From: Ampelocalamus luodianensis
Taxonomy: Eukaryota; Streptophyta; Magnoliopsida; Poales; Poaceae
Length of the DNA stretch: 64,000 nucleotides
Assembly (NCBI GenBank): GCA_036346255.1
Contig: CM070636.1
Location: 24,001,539-24,065,538, forward strand
Reading direction: 5' to 3'
Part shown: piece after piece, positions 22,801-34,177 of the stretch
How positions within the stretch are numbered: the first letter of the stretch is position 1
Layout: the number at the start of each line of letters is the position of its first letter
Position numbers and translations under genes: made by a program
Notes under the pieces: model-generated
What the model saw: only the letters and a program-made list of their open reading frames with translations
Databases searched by the model: none
Told to the model about the DNA's origin: nothing

Positions 22801-24770
22801 TAAATGACTTGAGCACAGAGCTCGGAAGAGGTTTAAAGGGCTGGGCCGGCCTGTCAGCGACAGAAAGGCCCAGCTAAGACACATTAATTACCGCAATGAT
22901 TAGGCATTAATGAACGTCATTACTGTGTCCGAACGAAATTACGACACCGCCGTTTTCGTCCGACAACAAAACCGAGGGCACCCTCCGGCTTGCCGCTGGT
23001 GACCCAAGGTACGGCAGCAGGGCCTAAGTGCCAAAATGGAACCGCAATAGCATCACGCACCCATCGGGACCACCCACACCGTCGGCGGTGTCCCAGAACG
23101 GCGGCTAGCCGACGATGAGCGGCGGCAACCAAAACGGTCGAAATGCGAAATGACCAAAAGCTCCGCAACAAACCATTCCAGCTGGTGCCAAAGCTTCTAG
23201 GGGCTACTAGAAGGGTACCTGAGGGTAGGGGAGGTCCAGGGATGGACGGAGTTGCTCCGGCGACGTAAGAGGTTGCCGGGCCCGAGGAAGACGAAGTGGA
23301 GAATTGGACCTGAGCAAAAATAGCAGCACCGGGTCATCGGTACAGCTTCACAAAAGCTCAAAAACGCTCCAGGAGCAAGGAATTGAAAAGGTGCTGCTAC
23401 GGAGGAGGTGGGAAGAAGGGGTGTTTTTGTCGACAAGAACAAATCCCCAAAATTGAGCTGCTCCTGCGAAAAGCAACTGCAATCAAGTTAGGGGTTTTGT
23501 CCCAGGAGGTGAGAGGCCCACACAGCAGCAAAGAGAGAGGAAGAAACGCCACTGGAGCACGGGTTGCACCAGGAGCTCGAAGCTTCAGTAATGGCGGGCA
23601 AGGGTGATCTTGGCGATGGAGCTCAAGCAAGAAGAGAAGGTGCACCAAGGGTTGCGAAAAGGTGAAAGGAGGGCAAAGAAGGGGAGCCGGGTGCTTAAGT
23701 AGCAGAGGGGAGCCCGGTCCACAACGGCTCTCTCGCACGGGAGGTCCAGCTGCGGTCATGGGAGCTGAGCGACGGGAGCAGGTAGAAGGAGACTTTGGTG
23801 GCAAGCCCTGAGCACAATAAATGCACGCCAGAGCGGAGCGGTTGGGAAGGGGACTAGACGCTGCTCTCCCCGCTGACTTCACCGCCGCACAGTCGCACGT
23901 GGGTGAACGGAGGAAGAAGATGACCAGCGGCGACATCGGGCCCACCGGTCAGCGGCACAGAGCGGCTCGAGCCCAAAGCGCCCCAGTGGGTTGAGCCCAA
24001 CCTCAATAGATGCTGGCCGCCGGATAAGATTTGAACGGCCGCGATGCGATCGCCAATTTGGAAAGACTGAAGTGAACCGGTACGGTCCCGCGACGGTTGG
24101 ATCGAATCCAACGGCTGAGAATCAGAGGGCAATCGGAGGGGTCCGAATGCCTACACGGATGCGAGCCGTTCGATGGAGATCCAACGGTCCCCATCGCCCG
24201 CTACCACGAGCCGCTTCGGTGCGATTAGTTGGTTCACCGAGTCAATTGACTCGAGCCCGAGCCCGACTTCGCGCTGAGGAACAAAGTAAGCGATTAGGGT
24301 TTTGATTTTAAAGCTGAATCTTTGGGGCTTTAATTGAGGTGTCAAATCAACTCCAAGATTTATGAAATTTTAACTGGAGCTAGCTGACTTAAGGATTAAC
24401 CTCACATAAAATTTCCAAAGATTTTTGTGCACTGGAATTTTCTCAAGAAATTCTAGAAGGTTAAAACAGAGGTTTGACCAAGGTTTGACTTGCCTCTAAA
24501 ATATTTCAAATAATTTCCAAAAATTATGAAATAATTCAGAGGTGTCACCAAGCACCCTAGAACCCAGGAAAAATTATTGCCAAGGGTTTGACACAAGATT
24601 TGACCAAGGAGGTTGTTGACTTTAGATACTTGAGGGTTTTGATTTTGAATTTCCCAAAATTCTTTTACAAGAATTTCAGAAAAGTTCAAAAGCACAAGGA
24701 TGTAAGAAAAGTTTTAATTTACCCTCAATTTCTTACATTTGAAACACAAGTTGAAATTTGGGATGTTACA
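19858..24770 (-). repeat. 3' LTR of the Tekay-like element
   Basis: 4913 bp. In minus orientation it starts TGTAACATCCC and ends GGGGTCCTCACA. It aligns over its full length with 47870-52758. It includes small open frames on both strands (for example 23397-23945) that have no family resemblance. The left border follows CRM sequence ...GCTAATAC. Confidence 0.9.
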
Positions 24771-24809
24771 AACCTCCCCCCTTACAAAAATCTCGTCCCG
24801 AGATTTGGT
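24771..24809 (-). other. polypurine tract and short 3' untranslated part of the Tekay-like element
   Basis: On the minus strand GTAAGGGGGGAGGTT directly precedes the LTR start TGTAACATCCC. The integrase stop lies just upstream. Confidence 0.7.
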
Positions 24810-27002
24810 TCACTCGGAAAAGAAAGAGGGGTAGTCTGCACGGAGACGATCTTCTCGCTCCCAAGTAGCCTCATCCTCAGAATGGTTTGACCACTGAACT
24901 TTAAGGAACTTGATGGTCTTGTTCCTTGTTCTTCGCTCAGCCTCCTCGAGTATGCGAACAGGGTGCTCGCGATAGGTCAAATCTTCCTGAACATCAAGAG
25001 TTTCCAACGGAGCTTCCTTTGTTGGAACACGGAGGCACTTCTTTAGCTGGGACACATGAAAAACATCATGTACCCCCGCAAGTGCAGCAGGCAACTCCAA
25101 CTTGTAGGCAACAGCTCCCTTCTTCTCGATGACATGGTATGGACCGACATATCGAGGAGCTAACTTGCCCTTGGCACCGAAACGCTGGTGACCCTTCAGA
25201 GGAGAAACTTTGAGATAAACAAAGTCATTGGGCTCAAAGCTCAACTCACGACGACGGCGATCCGCATAGCTCTTTTGCCTGGATTGAGCTGTGCGTAAGC
25301 GATCACGAATGAGCTGGACTTGACCTTCGGCCTCATTAATCAAGTTCGGGCCAAAGAAAGGTCTTTCACCGGTCTCAGACTAGTTCAACGGGGTCCTACA
25401 CTTTCTCCCGTATAAGGCCTCAAATGGTGCCATGCCGAGACTGGCTTGGAAGCTGTTGTTATAAGAAAACTCGGCGAATGGCAAGCACTTGTCCCAATGC
25501 TTCCCATAGGAAAGGACACAAGCTCGCAGTATGTCCTCCAAAACTTGGTTGACCCTCTCGGTCTGACCATCTGTTTGGGGGTGAAAAGCTGAGCTGAATG
25601 AAAGGCGAGTTCCCATAGCCTCTTGCAGGCTATGCCAAAATCGCGAAGTGAACAGCGAACCACGATCTGACACAATCGTCTTTGGCACACCATGCAAACT
25701 CACGATGCGGGCTATGTAGAGATCCGCCAGAAGACCCACTCGAAGGTCGAGATGACAGAAGAAAATGAGCCACCTTAGTCAATCGATCGATGACGACCCA
25801 GATGGCATCATTCTTCTTTGGAGACCGGGGTAGACCAGTGATAAAGTCCATCCCGACCGAATCCCACTTCCACTCCGGACTTGGTAAGGGCTGAAGCAGT
25901 CCTGCCGGACGCTGATGCTCGGCCTTGACACGACGACACACGTCGCACTCGGCAACGAGCCTTGCGATCTCCCTCTTCATTCGGGTCCACCAAAATCCCT
26001 GTCGGAGATCATGATACATCTTCGTGGCCCCGGGATGAATGGATAACGGAGAATCGTGGGCTTCGCGGAGGATCAAATCCCGCAACTCCATGTCCTTTGG
26101 AACCACGAGGCATTGCCCGAACCTCACGACACCAAGCTCATCTACGGAGAAGCACTTGGCTGTTCCATTCTTGACATTTTCCTTGATGTGGTTCACTCCA
26201 ACGTCTAACTGCTGAGCGGACTTGATCCGATCCACCAAGGTTGGCTGTACAACCAAGGCAGCAAGGGAACCGTGCTCAACCAAACCCAAGTTGAGACGCT
26301 GAAACTCCTCCAGAAGGGTGGGCTGAGGCTCCTTGAGCAGCAATGCATTGCAATGCGCTTTGCGACTAAGCGCATCCGCAACTACATTGGCTTTGCCCGG
26401 ATGGTAGTGAATACCCATGTCATAATCCTTGATCAACTCCAACCATCTCCTTTGCCTGAGGTTCAGATCTGGTTGGGTGAACAAATACTTTAAGCTTTTG
26501 TGATCCGAATACACTTCACAACGATTACCGATTAGCTAATGTCGCCAAATCTTAAGTGCATGGATCACAGCGGCCAACTCCAAGTCATGGGTAGGATAGT
26601 TGAGTTCATGAGGTCTCAATTGCCTTGATGCATAGGCCACTACCTTGCCTTCTTGCATAAGGACACAACCGAGGCCTCGACGAGAAGCGTCACAAAAGAT
26701 ATCGAAGCTTCGACGGGCATCGGGAAGAACAAGAACGGGAGCGGTGGTCAATCACTTCTTAAGCGCTTGGAAACTTTCCTCGCAATCAGCGGACCACGAG
26801 AACTTCTTGTCCTTCTTGAGCAACTCCGTCATCGGCTTCGCTATCTTGGAGAAGTTCTCGATAAAGCGACGATAATATCCCGCTAAACCAAGAAAACTCC
26901 GAACTTCGGTGACCGAGGTGGGCTGACTCCAGGAAAGCACGTCGCTGATCTTGTTAGGATCCACAGCTACGCCTCCTGCCAAAAGAATATGGCCTAAGAA
27001 GG
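24810..27002 (-). pseudogene. Tekay-like pol: RT end, RNase H, integrase, chromodomain
   Basis: Reading leftward from the LARD3 insertion: the end of RT (RSFLGLAGYYRRFI near 26890), RNase H (IFCDASRRGLGCVLMQEGK, SDHKSLKYLFTQ, then KANVVADALSRKAH), the integrase zinc-binding part (IHPGATKMYHD...ECDVC), the catalytic core (MDFITGLP, IVSDRGSLF, HPQTDGQTERVN) and a chromodomain (KVQWSNHSEDEATWERE). Chromodomains steer integration to modified chromatin. Lesions: TGA at 26752-26754, TAG near 26535, a small deletion near 25745 (absent from the second copy at 53730), and TAG at 25380-25382 where relatives have Trp. The gene is dead but all domains are recognisable. Confidence 0.85.
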
Positions 27003-28304
27003 TGTAATACCCCGAATATCAATTTGAGAGAATATATTTTTCGGGGAAGAGAAATTTATTGAATTTTCAAGTGCAGTATAGTTTAGAGAGGGGTTTCTCT
27101 TAACAGGAAAGTATCCATCAGTGATTATGTAATAACCTGTTTAACATTAGAGAATTAATTGAAATGAGAAAGGTATTTAACAGGAATTAAAAAGAGAAAT
27201 CAGTTTTTTAGAGGAGATTTAATCTTGGGCTTTCGGCCCACGTTGTTTGGCCCAAGTGGGAAGTTGGTTTAAGAAGGGGCCAACCAAACCGTAGGTCTTT
27301 TACTGTAGCACGAGCTACAGCACCGTCGCCCGTAGCAACCCTCCTCCCTTTGCTGCCACGCCTCCATGTCGCCCCTTTGCTGCTCCTTGCTACTGGTCTT
27401 GGGAGGAAGAAGAAGGGAGAGAAAGGAGGAGAAGAAGGATCTTCTTCTTGGATTCAACCAGCATTTCCCCAAGGTTCTACAAGGGTAACGAGAGGCGTTC
27501 TTTGCTGTCTAAGTTGTATTAGATGTGAATTCGATTGGTTTGATTGGATTGAATTGCTGCCGCTACAAATTCAATTCTGTCCAGTTTCTTGCGCGGCTTG
27601 TTTCGTGTGTTTAGAGGCAGAATTAGGGATTTTGATCTCCTAGAGTTATTTAGATAATGTTCTTAGCTTTCAGTGTCCGCCAAGATCACTTGATTCCGAG
27701 GTCTGAGTCAAAAGTTATGGTCGATTTAGTATCTGCTGCCAGAAATCTGACGAGAATAATCTGTCTGGTTATTTCCTAAAATATGAAAGGGAATTTGGTA
27801 GAATCTGAAAGTTCACCCAACTAGGTTATTGTAGGTAATTCGATAACCTTTTCAGATTGATAAAGAACGATCAATTCGGAGTTACATATTAAAAGTTATG
27901 GTCATTTTAGTTTTGCTGTTCGATTGTGTAGGCAGTTTCTGTACTGAAAGTTCAGTCAATGGTTAGCCTAATATTTTGGCCGAATTGGTTTATCGTGTCA
28001 ACTAGAGTATTGTAGATTATTCAGTTAAGAATCTACAGAAATTGGGTTTACCTCTTTGTGACTTCCAGTTCATGAGTTATGTCATTTACCGTGCTGCTGT
28101 CCAGAATCAGTTTATGGCAGGAAACGTTGTTTTTCGGTTTCAGCTTTGTAAACTCGTTTTGAGTCGTCAAGTAAGCGATGTAGGATGCCGATTAGTAGCG
28201 CTGGGTATATTATGTCCTTATTGAAATTATTTTACTTGTTTAGGAGGTAAAGCCTCAGGTTTAGGAGTATCATCTTTGCCGGCTAACGCGTCGCATCGTG
28301 GAAG

Positions 28305-29499
28305 GCAAGTAAATGTAGCGGTTGTGCTACGGTTTAACCCGTTTTTCTTACTACTTGCACTATGCATGATTGACGTAGTATTAAATGATATGCCATGGTT
28401 ACATGTTTTCTAAGTAAGAATGTGGTAGCAAGATATTAATCAATTGCTATGTTTGGATGAGTTTGGGTAGTATTGTGGTAATTCGCGTAATGAGCCAAAT
28501 GCGGAATATGAGAGTAAACTCAAGGTGGACATGTTGATAATTCATTGTGGTTATTTTCATGATGATCATGTGGTGGTCTATGTGATAGAGTTTCATCTAG
28601 ATCGATTGATTTTGATTTTGGTGAATCGGGTGTGGGTTATGTGGTAATGGTCTTATGACACATTGGTATTGTGCTTAATGAGACACATGTGGATTATGAG
28701 AAAATATTCATGACGAGTATGTTGTTGATCTCCGTGGTTAAATTCTTGTGGTTTATGATTATCATATCATATCATTCATGACATATCATGACATTTGCAT
28801 TGTGGATGTCGCCGCTTATAGCCGCGACCGTACCGGTACAACATCGTGCATTGCCGTAGCACGATGCATACCTTTACCTTGTTGGGTAAAGGTGCAGTGG
28901 AGCATAGCATACATATGCATTACATTGTGGAAAGATCATTTGCATACTTGTGCAAGATATTGAGGTGAAGTTATTTTTGCAAACAAACGCAACTTCATAG
29001 TTGCAATGTGGAAATTGACTCATGAGAGTCTCTTGTGGTATGAGTATTGTGGTTGTGGTTGTGGAATGGGGTTCATCCCTTGTGGTATGGTAGAGGTTGT
29101 GATTGTGGCATGAGATTCTTTTCTCTTGTGGTAATTGTCGATAGCAGTTGTGGATGCGAGAAATAGTAAAGTTATGTGGTAAAACATGTTAATACCTTAT
29201 TGTCATTGGTAGTGGTAGTGGTGATTAATATGAAGCAGTTGATCAAGATTCAATAGTTAACATTTTACTAACATTGGTAGTAAATATGGTTGAAGCTATA
29301 ATTGTGATCATTATGAGAATTGGATATTGATGCTTAATATCTTTGTAGTTTAATTAGCTTATAAATGCATGTGGATTCACATTATGGATGTGGACATATG
29401 GATACTTTAATGATGTTGTATATTTGTTTGTAGTCTGAATAGCTCATTAAATGTTTGCTTCTTGAGATTTTTATCTCACCCTTGTTTCCCCCCCTACAG
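28305..29499 (+). other. putative GC-AG intron in the LARD3 5' LTR
   Basis: GAAG|GCAAGTAAATG at 28301 is a strong GC-type donor. CTTGTTTCCCCCCCTACAG|G at 29480-29500 is a textbook pyrimidine tract plus acceptor. The 3' LTR has the same pair at 43338 and 44534. Splicing is inferred. Confidence 0.45.
28808..28892 (+). other. hairpin cluster in the LARD3 5' LTR
   Basis: GTCGC/GCGAC (28808-28828), GTACCGGTAC (28830-28839), CATCGTGC/GCACGATG (28842-28849 with 28859-28866) and CCTTTACC/GGTAAAGG (28871-28878 with 28885-28892) follow one another within 85 bp. In the 3' LTR (from 43849) the third stem is partly lost. Confidence 0.65.
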
Positions 29500-29848
29500 G
29501 TGATTGTTGAGCATTCATGGGATGGGTAGAGCGGCACCACAATAATGCACTTAGCTCATCAACTCATGTTGTAATAAAGTAGATGAAATTCTAGCGAAAT
29601 GCTTAACTATTTGTGGATGATTATGTTATTTAATAAGGATGGACTTGTGAACCATTCTTGGATTAATCTGCTAGAGGTTGTTTAATTATTGAACTTGTTA
29701 CCGTTATCTTTATTCCCTTAGTTGTTTATGCTTCCGCTTAATGCTTCTTGTCTAGAGTTGTTGCCGAAATAATTTATCTTGAAATTATTGGCTAGCTGTA
29801 GAGTGGTTTAGTAGCATTCCAGGGTAATGTGGGTCCTGGGGTGTTACA

Positions 29849-29866
29849 GTTGGTATCAGAGCGGGC
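29849..29866 (+). other. primer binding site of LARD3 (tRNA-Met type)
   Basis: GTTGGTATCAGAGCGGGC directly follows the LTR end TTACA. Confidence 0.9.
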
Positions 29867-31866
29867 TTTAGGTCTGTGGTAATTAAAAATATTAAATTGA
29901 CACACTGGTGCACAGTAGGATGGGATGGGTCAAGCATTGCATTCGTGCTTTGACATGTTATATTGATTATTCATGCTATGAGATAATCTTGTATGTTTAT
30001 GTGTTGTTTCTATGACTGCTATGAGTGAGGATAGTCAATGATAAGAGGTAGGGTTTGCGGCTGTTGCCTTGGGCATTGCCAGTTTATACCCCCGTTCGTG
30101 GTACGGGGATATTGATGCAGTTACCTCGGGTAACTTAGTTGCGGATGTCATGGGTAAGTTTCTTAGAAAAGTGTTATCCTCCTTGAATTGATGTTGGCCG
30201 ATTCTTGGCCTATTGCAGTTAATGATTTTTTTCTCTCGGGTTAGCTGTTTATTGCAGTTGTTGGTTGTCAATAGGCTTCCAATTGTCCTTGAGGCCAAGT
30301 ATTGTTTCTTTCTGATTGATGGGTTGTTTGACTGCTCGTGAGCAGTGCTTTTGGAGAGACTGGTATTTTTCGTGTTGTTCCATCATTCTTGCTGGAAAAC
30401 ATGACTCTTGTATTTCGTTTGATATTTTGAGAGAGAATCAAAGCTTTCTGTGGGAAGTTCATTAACTTGTGGAAGCATTGGCTCTATGCATTTCTTCTGA
30501 GTTATTTCGACTTTTGAAGTTTGATTTCTCTCTAGAAGGGAGTGTTAAAACCCCTTTGTGATGTTTTGTTGTGTTTAAGTAGTAGGTGGAAATTATGTAA
30601 ATAATTGATAGATTGTGAATTATCAAGTTGAAAAGTTAGTGTGGTACATCATTAATTTCTACTAACATCTTTAGAAGTGAAGTCGATTAATATGATGTTG
30701 TCCTGTTGTAGTTTCTTGAAGATTTGTGGCTAAGAATTTAGCGATACATGTGTAGAACTCATGCATTTATTAAGGAATATGAAAAACAATTGTTTTGATT
30801 ATTGTAGTTGTTTAATTTTTTCCAACTTGTTGGATAGATTGGATTGATTGATCTTAAGTAATTAATCTGACCATTCGGGATGGTCAAGTAAGGAGGTGTT
30901 GGATTATTGCCTTAATAAGATTAACCTTTAATATGTCCTCTCTTTACATACTTGATGAGCATGTACAACTGTTAAATTTATGTAACTTTTACCATGCTAA
31001 ATTGTTGAAATATGTATAAAGAAATGGATGCAGGCTGATGTATTGACTTGTGGAATCTTGTCTTATAAAGCTGGTATTATTGATGTTTAAAGTTATTTTA
31101 TTTTAATATCTTAACATAAGGTGGAGTATCGAATCTGTGCTCTTTATTGTCTTTGTGATTGCAAATTATAGATAGGATCATTAATGCTATGCTGATGAAA
31201 AACTAATAATCAATTATTGACAAAGAATGGCTAGAGTGTAATTACTTTACGCTAAACTAGAGTTGAGCATCGATGCAGATAAATGTATAGAATCTAATAA
31301 GAGATTCATACTAGCATGTTTTGTGAGGTTGTTATGTTCTAATATCATCTTGTTAAAGAGTTTGTTTTAATATGACGGCTTATGCACTAGGTTTAACTAG
31401 ATTAAGTAGTTGGAATCTTATTTGGATAATAAGAACATGATGAAGTGACTTATGGTGTTCCTTTTGGAAAAATATGAAGGAGTGGGATGATATGATGATT
31501 TTTGCAAGAATGTTTTATCTTGTTGTGAATACAATCGATAGCATGTAGTTGTGATTATGGTGTTGAATGTTTTAAAAATAAAGGAATTTGTTAATTCCAT
31601 AATACTAATTGCATTGAAGGGTGTGAGATTTACGGTTGGAATCTTTTTGGACCTTATGACTTGTGTCATAGTCGAGGTTGCTCTGAGTAAAGCGACGTGT
31701 TGATTGATCTTATTGGTTTTATTTGAATCTTGTGTTGTGGTCTTCAAGCATCCTTTGATGGAATTGGCGGGATGTTGTAATCAAAGAAAATTGCTTTTTA
31801 TTTAAAGGAAAAGTTGTACTAGAGGTATTTGAGGTACAGATGATCTTATCTTGTGTTTTTCCAACC
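29867..31866 (+). other. internal region of LARD3, left part
   Basis: 2 kb of AT-rich DNA up to the LARD2 insertion. No protein motif was seen in any frame. Frames reported by length alone (up to about 109 codons) are on the antisense strand and low in complexity. Confidence 0.65.
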
Positions 31867-32250
31867 TCATTTGTAACACCCCAGCTCAACATTGAGCCTG
31901 GAATGCTACTAAAATTAAATCAAATTAAACTAAACTAAGACCAATTACCAATTTTTGGCAAAACCTCCTTTGTATATTCAACAATACCGAGGTTCCAACA
32001 ATTAATCATGGCATTTATCAATATCTTCATAATCAAGGTTACACAAGCATGCACGATGATCGAATAAACATAATCCAGACTTGCTATTCTCTTTATCACC
32101 ATTAACATAAATACTCAAACCATCTATGAGTGATTTTCAAACAGTTTACTTAATCCTGATATGAATTTAAATGGCAAACGCCTTAAGGTCGTGAGGTAGT
32201 GAGTGCATCCAACATCTACTCCTCCCATGCATGTCGTTCTGCGGTTGTAC

Positions 32251-32890
32251 CTAAAACATATCAAAGCAAGAGTGAGCCCAAAGACTCAGCAAGTATCAAC
32301 AAGGCTATAAACAAGAACACAAGCATATCATCAATGATCCACGATCACGTTACACTATTCATAGCTTTCATACTCATGGAATGCAATCAATGCAATGCAC
32401 CTTTTGAACTTTATCTCTTTTCGCATTTTACCGGTAATGCGGGGTATACAACCGTCGCTGTATACCCTTGCCTGTGCCCTCTGGCACAGGGACCAATAGC
32501 CTATACACCACATGTATAGGGACCTTTGCCCATCATCTTAATGATGGGGACCTCTTTGTTCATTAGCCCACATTCCACGAATGTGGGGACCTCAAGCCCG
32601 TCATCTACATGACGGGGACCACAACTGTATGGGCTTGGTCACCACGTGACCAAGGCACCTGTATGCTCTCAACATGCATATGCACCATGATAACATTTTC
32701 ATATGCAGGAATACAACATATTCTCATTGGCACGGAAGCAACAACAACATGCGGAAGAACCTTTAACCATAACTAGCATCATCAAAATAAATAAGAACTC
32801 ATCTCATAAACAGGCATGCAAGGCTATACGATCAAGATACACCACAATCATATCATGCAAGCATACATATATTATAGCCCGAATACTTGC
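32251..32890 (-). other. putative GC-AG intron in the LARD2 3' LTR
   Basis: On the minus strand GAG|GCAAGTATTC (32890) opens and CTTTGATATGTTTTAG|GTAC (32251) closes the segment. The 5' LTR has the same pair at 39347 and 38709. It encloses the hairpin cluster. Confidence 0.4.
32423..32653 (-). other. array of about eight hairpins separated by GGGACC (LARD2 3' LTR)
   Basis: Successive stems on +: GCATT/AATGC; GGGTATACA/TGTATACCC; CCTGTGCC/GGCACAGG; CTATACA/TGTATAG; CCATCAT/ATGATGG; CCACATT/AATGTGG; CCGTCAT/ATGACGG; TTGGTCAC/GTGACCAA. Loops are 3-8 bases, and most stems are followed by GGGACC. Stem sequences are unrelated to each other, unlike a tandem repeat. In the other LTR (38881-39109) two stems differ in sequence but still pair. 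Confidence 0.85.
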
Positions 32891-34177
32891 CTCAACCGTG
32901 CGAGAACGGTGGACGCGACGAGGGTGCTGCCCCTGGGACCACGCTCCCACCTGAATTTTAAGATAACCCAATCTAAGACCAACATACTGAAGCAAGAGCA
33001 TAAGAACAACACAAATGAACTTGCTAAACCCCCCAAGTGTTTCCCAACTTCCAATTTCTGGCGATCGATTTGGCGCACACTGTAGACAGTCAACTTCTAA
33101 AATACATAACTTTCTTCTCAGGAATCCAAATAAGATGATCTTAGACTTTCTGAAAAGGTACTTAAATTACCTAAATAAAACTAGTTGGTGAGCCCTTTTG
33201 ATTCTTCCATTTACTTCCCCTACCAAGCCAATCTACAGAACATCAGAATTCACGTCGGGTTCTCTGGACAGTGCACTAAAACCACCATAACTTTTGCTAC
33301 GAAACTCCGAATCTTGCGTTCTTTATCTATATAAAAAGGTATAGAAATTACCCACATTTTTCATTATATTGAGATCCTCTGATTTCGTATTTAACTAATA
33401 GATTAATTCAGATTTCTACAGACTGTCCCAATACTGACAGATCAGCAGGACAGCGATACTAAAAAATTCATAACTTTCTAACCGTTAATCGGATTTGAGC
33501 GTTCTTGGAGGCCAATGAAAGATAAGAACAAGAACTACAAATCTCTAGGAGACCAAAACTCCTAATTCGGCCTCTAAACACATGAAACTGGCCGCGCAAT
33601 ATTCTAGACAGAATTGAACATTGAACAGAATTAATCCGATCCAATCGATCTAATCAAATTCACCTCTACGATTAACCCAACATCAAAAACGACATTCGTT
33701 ACCCTTGAGAACACCCAGGGAGATGACGAAGAATTCTTGAAGAAGCTCCTCTCCTTCTTGAACAGTAGCCCCGCAAAACTCCTCTCCTTTCTTCACGAAA
33801 CCGGCGGACGGGCTGATCGGCACCGGGAAGGAGGTGGCTCCAAGGGCAAGAAAGTGCAGCACCAAGGGGGCACCAAGAAGGGGTGGAGGAGGCAGGCGCA
33901 AGGGAGAGGGGAGGTTGGGGCGGCGCCATAGGAGGGAGGGTGGGAAAGTGGGAGAGGTGGGGAGGTGCTAGGGTTTTCCCCCCACCCTATTGGCTGGCCA
34001 CTTATGGGCCAAATGGGCCAAGGCCTAGGCCCAAGTTATCCCACTTTAGCGAAAACCCCTCTCAAAACGCTGCTAAAACTATTTTATATTTGGTCCCTCT
34101 CCTGTTTCGATTAATCTCTCCCGATTTAATTATTCTCTCCCGGTTAAATCCTTTCGATTACTTTTTGGGGTATTACA

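Larger units (their letters stand above)
27003..29848 (+). repeat. 5' LTR of LARD3
   Basis: 2846 bp, TGTAATACCCCGAATATC...TGGGGTGTTACA. It contains the hairpin cluster (28808-28892) and the intron-like segment (28305-29499). Small frames such as 28042-28224 are repeated in the 3' LTR but carry no known motif. Confidence 0.9.
31872..34177 (-). repeat. 3' LTR of LARD2
   Basis: 2306 bp, matching 38330-40637. Differences are clustered: G-run lengths near 33790-33960 and a variable patch at 32435-32490 inside the hairpin cluster. Confidence 0.9.

Noticed and set aside
23397..23945. 182-codon minus-strand frame in the Tekay-like LTR
   Set aside because: Lies wholly inside an LTR. The copy at 51181-51931 is broken differently, and no domain is recognisable.
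32423..32653. Possible CRISPR-like array (regular GGGACC between short units)
   Set aside because: Plant retrotransposon LTR. The units are hairpins of different sequence without a constant repeat of suitable length.
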